NCBI RefSeq assembly: GCF_025717515.1
Contig: NZ_JAJIRN010000001.1
Location: 1 to 64,000 of the forward strand
Length of the DNA: 64,000 nt
Direction: 5' to 3'
Source of the DNA: Roseateles oligotrophus
GTDB lineage: Bacteria > Pseudomonadota > Gammaproteobacteria > Burkholderiales > Burkholderiaceae_C
Of this stretch, positions 63,109 through 64,000 are shown one piece after another. Made by a program: the position numbers and the translations under genes. Positions within the stretch are counted from its first letter, which is position 1. The number at the start of each line of letters is the position of its first letter. The notes beneath the pieces were generated by a model. The model was given only the letters and a program-made list of their open reading frames with translations, did not search any database and was not told the DNA's origin.

Positions 63109-64000
63109 GTTCGGCTTTCCAACATCGGCTTGCGGTGCATCAACCAGAGCAGATAGGCGCCGCCCAAGACGGTGGTGACCACGCCGACCGGCAGCTCTTG
63201 CGGAGCCACCAACCAACGGGCCAGGATGTCGGCCGCCAGCAGCAGCGCTCCGCCGGTCAAGGCCGACAGCAGCAGCAACCAGCTGTGCGTGCAATGCAGG
63301 CGGCTGCGCACCAAGTGAGGGGCAACCAAGCCGACAAAACCGATCAAGCCGGCTTGCGCCACCGCAGCACCGGTCGCCAGGGCCAGCACGCCGATCAAGA
63401 GCAGGCGTATCGTCTGCAGGCGCACGCCCAGCGAGGCTGCGGTCGATTCGCCCAGCGTCATCGCGTCGAGCGCACGACTGCAGCCCAAGGCGGCGAGCAG
63501 GCAGAGCAGCAGCAAAGGCGCCATGATCAAGACGCTGTTCCACCCCAAAAACCCGGTGCTGCCCATCACAAAGGCCTGCATAGGCCGCATGATGTCGGGC
63601 GCCAGCATGATCATCAAGGTGGTTGCCGAACCCAGCACCACGCCGACGATGACGCCAGCCAGCAGCAAACGCATGGTTTGCTCAACCCCGCGTGCTAACA
63701 CCAAGGTCAAGAGCACCGCGCCGACCGCGCCAAAAAAGGCCGCACCGGTCAGGCCGATGCGCAGCCACAGCGAGGCGGCGGCCGGCGAGGTGCCGGCCAG
63801 CACCAAGAGCAGGGCCACGCCCAGGCCCGCGCCGGAGGAGGCGCCGAGCAGATAGGGATCGGCCAAGGCATTGCGAAAAAGACCTTGCGCCACCGCACCG
63901 GCCAGGCCCAGCAAAGCGCCGGCCACCCAGGCGCCACTGGAGCGAGGCAGGCGAATTTGCCAGAGGATTTGCTGCTGAATCGCATCGCCGCCGTCCAGCC
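63105..64000 (-). CDS. ABC transporter permease, FecCD/BtuC family (partial)
   Basis: The C-terminal 298 or so residues of a FecCD-type permease, with the 5' end beyond the window. Seen: QQQILWQIRLPRSSGAWVAG (the conserved WxxRLPR motif), GLFRNALADPYLLGASSGAGLG (RNPLADPxxLGxxxGA type), GVRLQTIRLLLIG, and GFVGLVAPHLVRS (coupling-loop motif), with about eight membrane helices. No stop or plausible alternative start before the window edge. Partner of the BtuD-like ATPase. Confidence 0.93.
   Translation of the reverse strand, partial: LDGGDAIQQQILWQIRLPRSSGAWVAGALLGLAGAVAQGLFRNALADPYLLGASSGAGLGVALLLVLAGTSPAAASLWLRIGLTGAAFFGAVGAVLLTLVLARGVEQTMRLLLAGVIVGVVLGSATTLMIMLAPDIMRPMQAFVMGSTGFLGWNSVLIMAPLLLLCLLAALGCSRALDAMTLGESTAASLGVRLQTIRLLLIGVLALATGAAVAQAGLIGFVGLVAPHLVRSRLHCTHSWLLLLSALTGGALLLAADILARWLVAPQELPVGVVTTVLGGAYLLWLMHRKPMLESRT

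Overview
The window reads as GC-rich chromosome from a betaproteobacterium of the order Burkholderiales; gene content and style suggest the Rubrivivax/Roseateles/Leptothrix neighbourhood, but that finer placement is inference. Coding density is high, and many gene pairs overlap by ATGA or GTGA, so much of the window is built of translationally coupled operons.

Left end (1-2000): the distal part of a chromosomal integron cassette array. Three near-identical 111-bp attC sites and a fourth, diverged attC enclose a secreted-protein cassette, a DUF4279 cassette, a RelE/HigA-type toxin-antitoxin cassette and a short ORF-less cassette. The integrase is not in view. Next come cysK with a small HTH gene and RNase P RNA (2.2-3.9 kb), an oxidoreductase, a Bcr/CflA efflux pump, an alpha-carbonic anhydrase, and a hybrid histidine kinase paired with a periplasmic binding protein (7.3-10.4 kb).

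10.5-23.5 kb: a DUF1415/DUF2817/M20 amidohydrolase run, a molybdopterin oxidoreductase coupled to a lipoprotein peptidase, a lipid-storage group (PHA-system protein, acyl-CoA-binding protein, wax ester synthase/DGAT), a TetR/TPR pair, and an ABC exporter followed by bolA.

23.5-33.2 kb: histidine biosynthesis, in an altered arrangement. hisG-hisD are cut off from hisC-B-H-A-F by a chemotaxis receptor gene on the opposite strand and a vapBC-like toxin-antitoxin pair whose toxin stop codon overlaps the hisC start. murA is missing between bolA and hisG, and hisI/hisE are missing after hisF, where rsmD-coaD-ferredoxin follow instead. A lower-GC block (34.2-38.1 kb) holds a TonB-dependent receptor, a frameshifted yfiR-like gene and a HisKA_2-type histidine kinase.

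38.2-45.7 kb: a compact seven-gene lysine-degradation operon (kamA-kdd-kamB-like-kamD-kamE-kal-kce) with a divergent Lrp/AsnC regulator. It encodes the aminomutase pathway better known from anaerobic lysine fermenters. KamD/KamE need adenosylcobalamin, and the right end of the window (52.0-64.0 kb) is a corrinoid salvage/late B12 synthesis and uptake locus (btuC-btuD-cobB-cobO-cbiB-cobC-cobQ-btuF-like-cobT, then cobS and a phosphatase, with an HD-GYP response regulator between them). cobQ carries an unusual in-frame insertion made of hairpin-forming repeat DNA. Between these loci lie a WYL regulator with two divergent small alpha-beta-barrel genes, a broken alpha/beta-hydrolase gene, a secreted SUMF1-family protein and an ankyrin-repeat protein.
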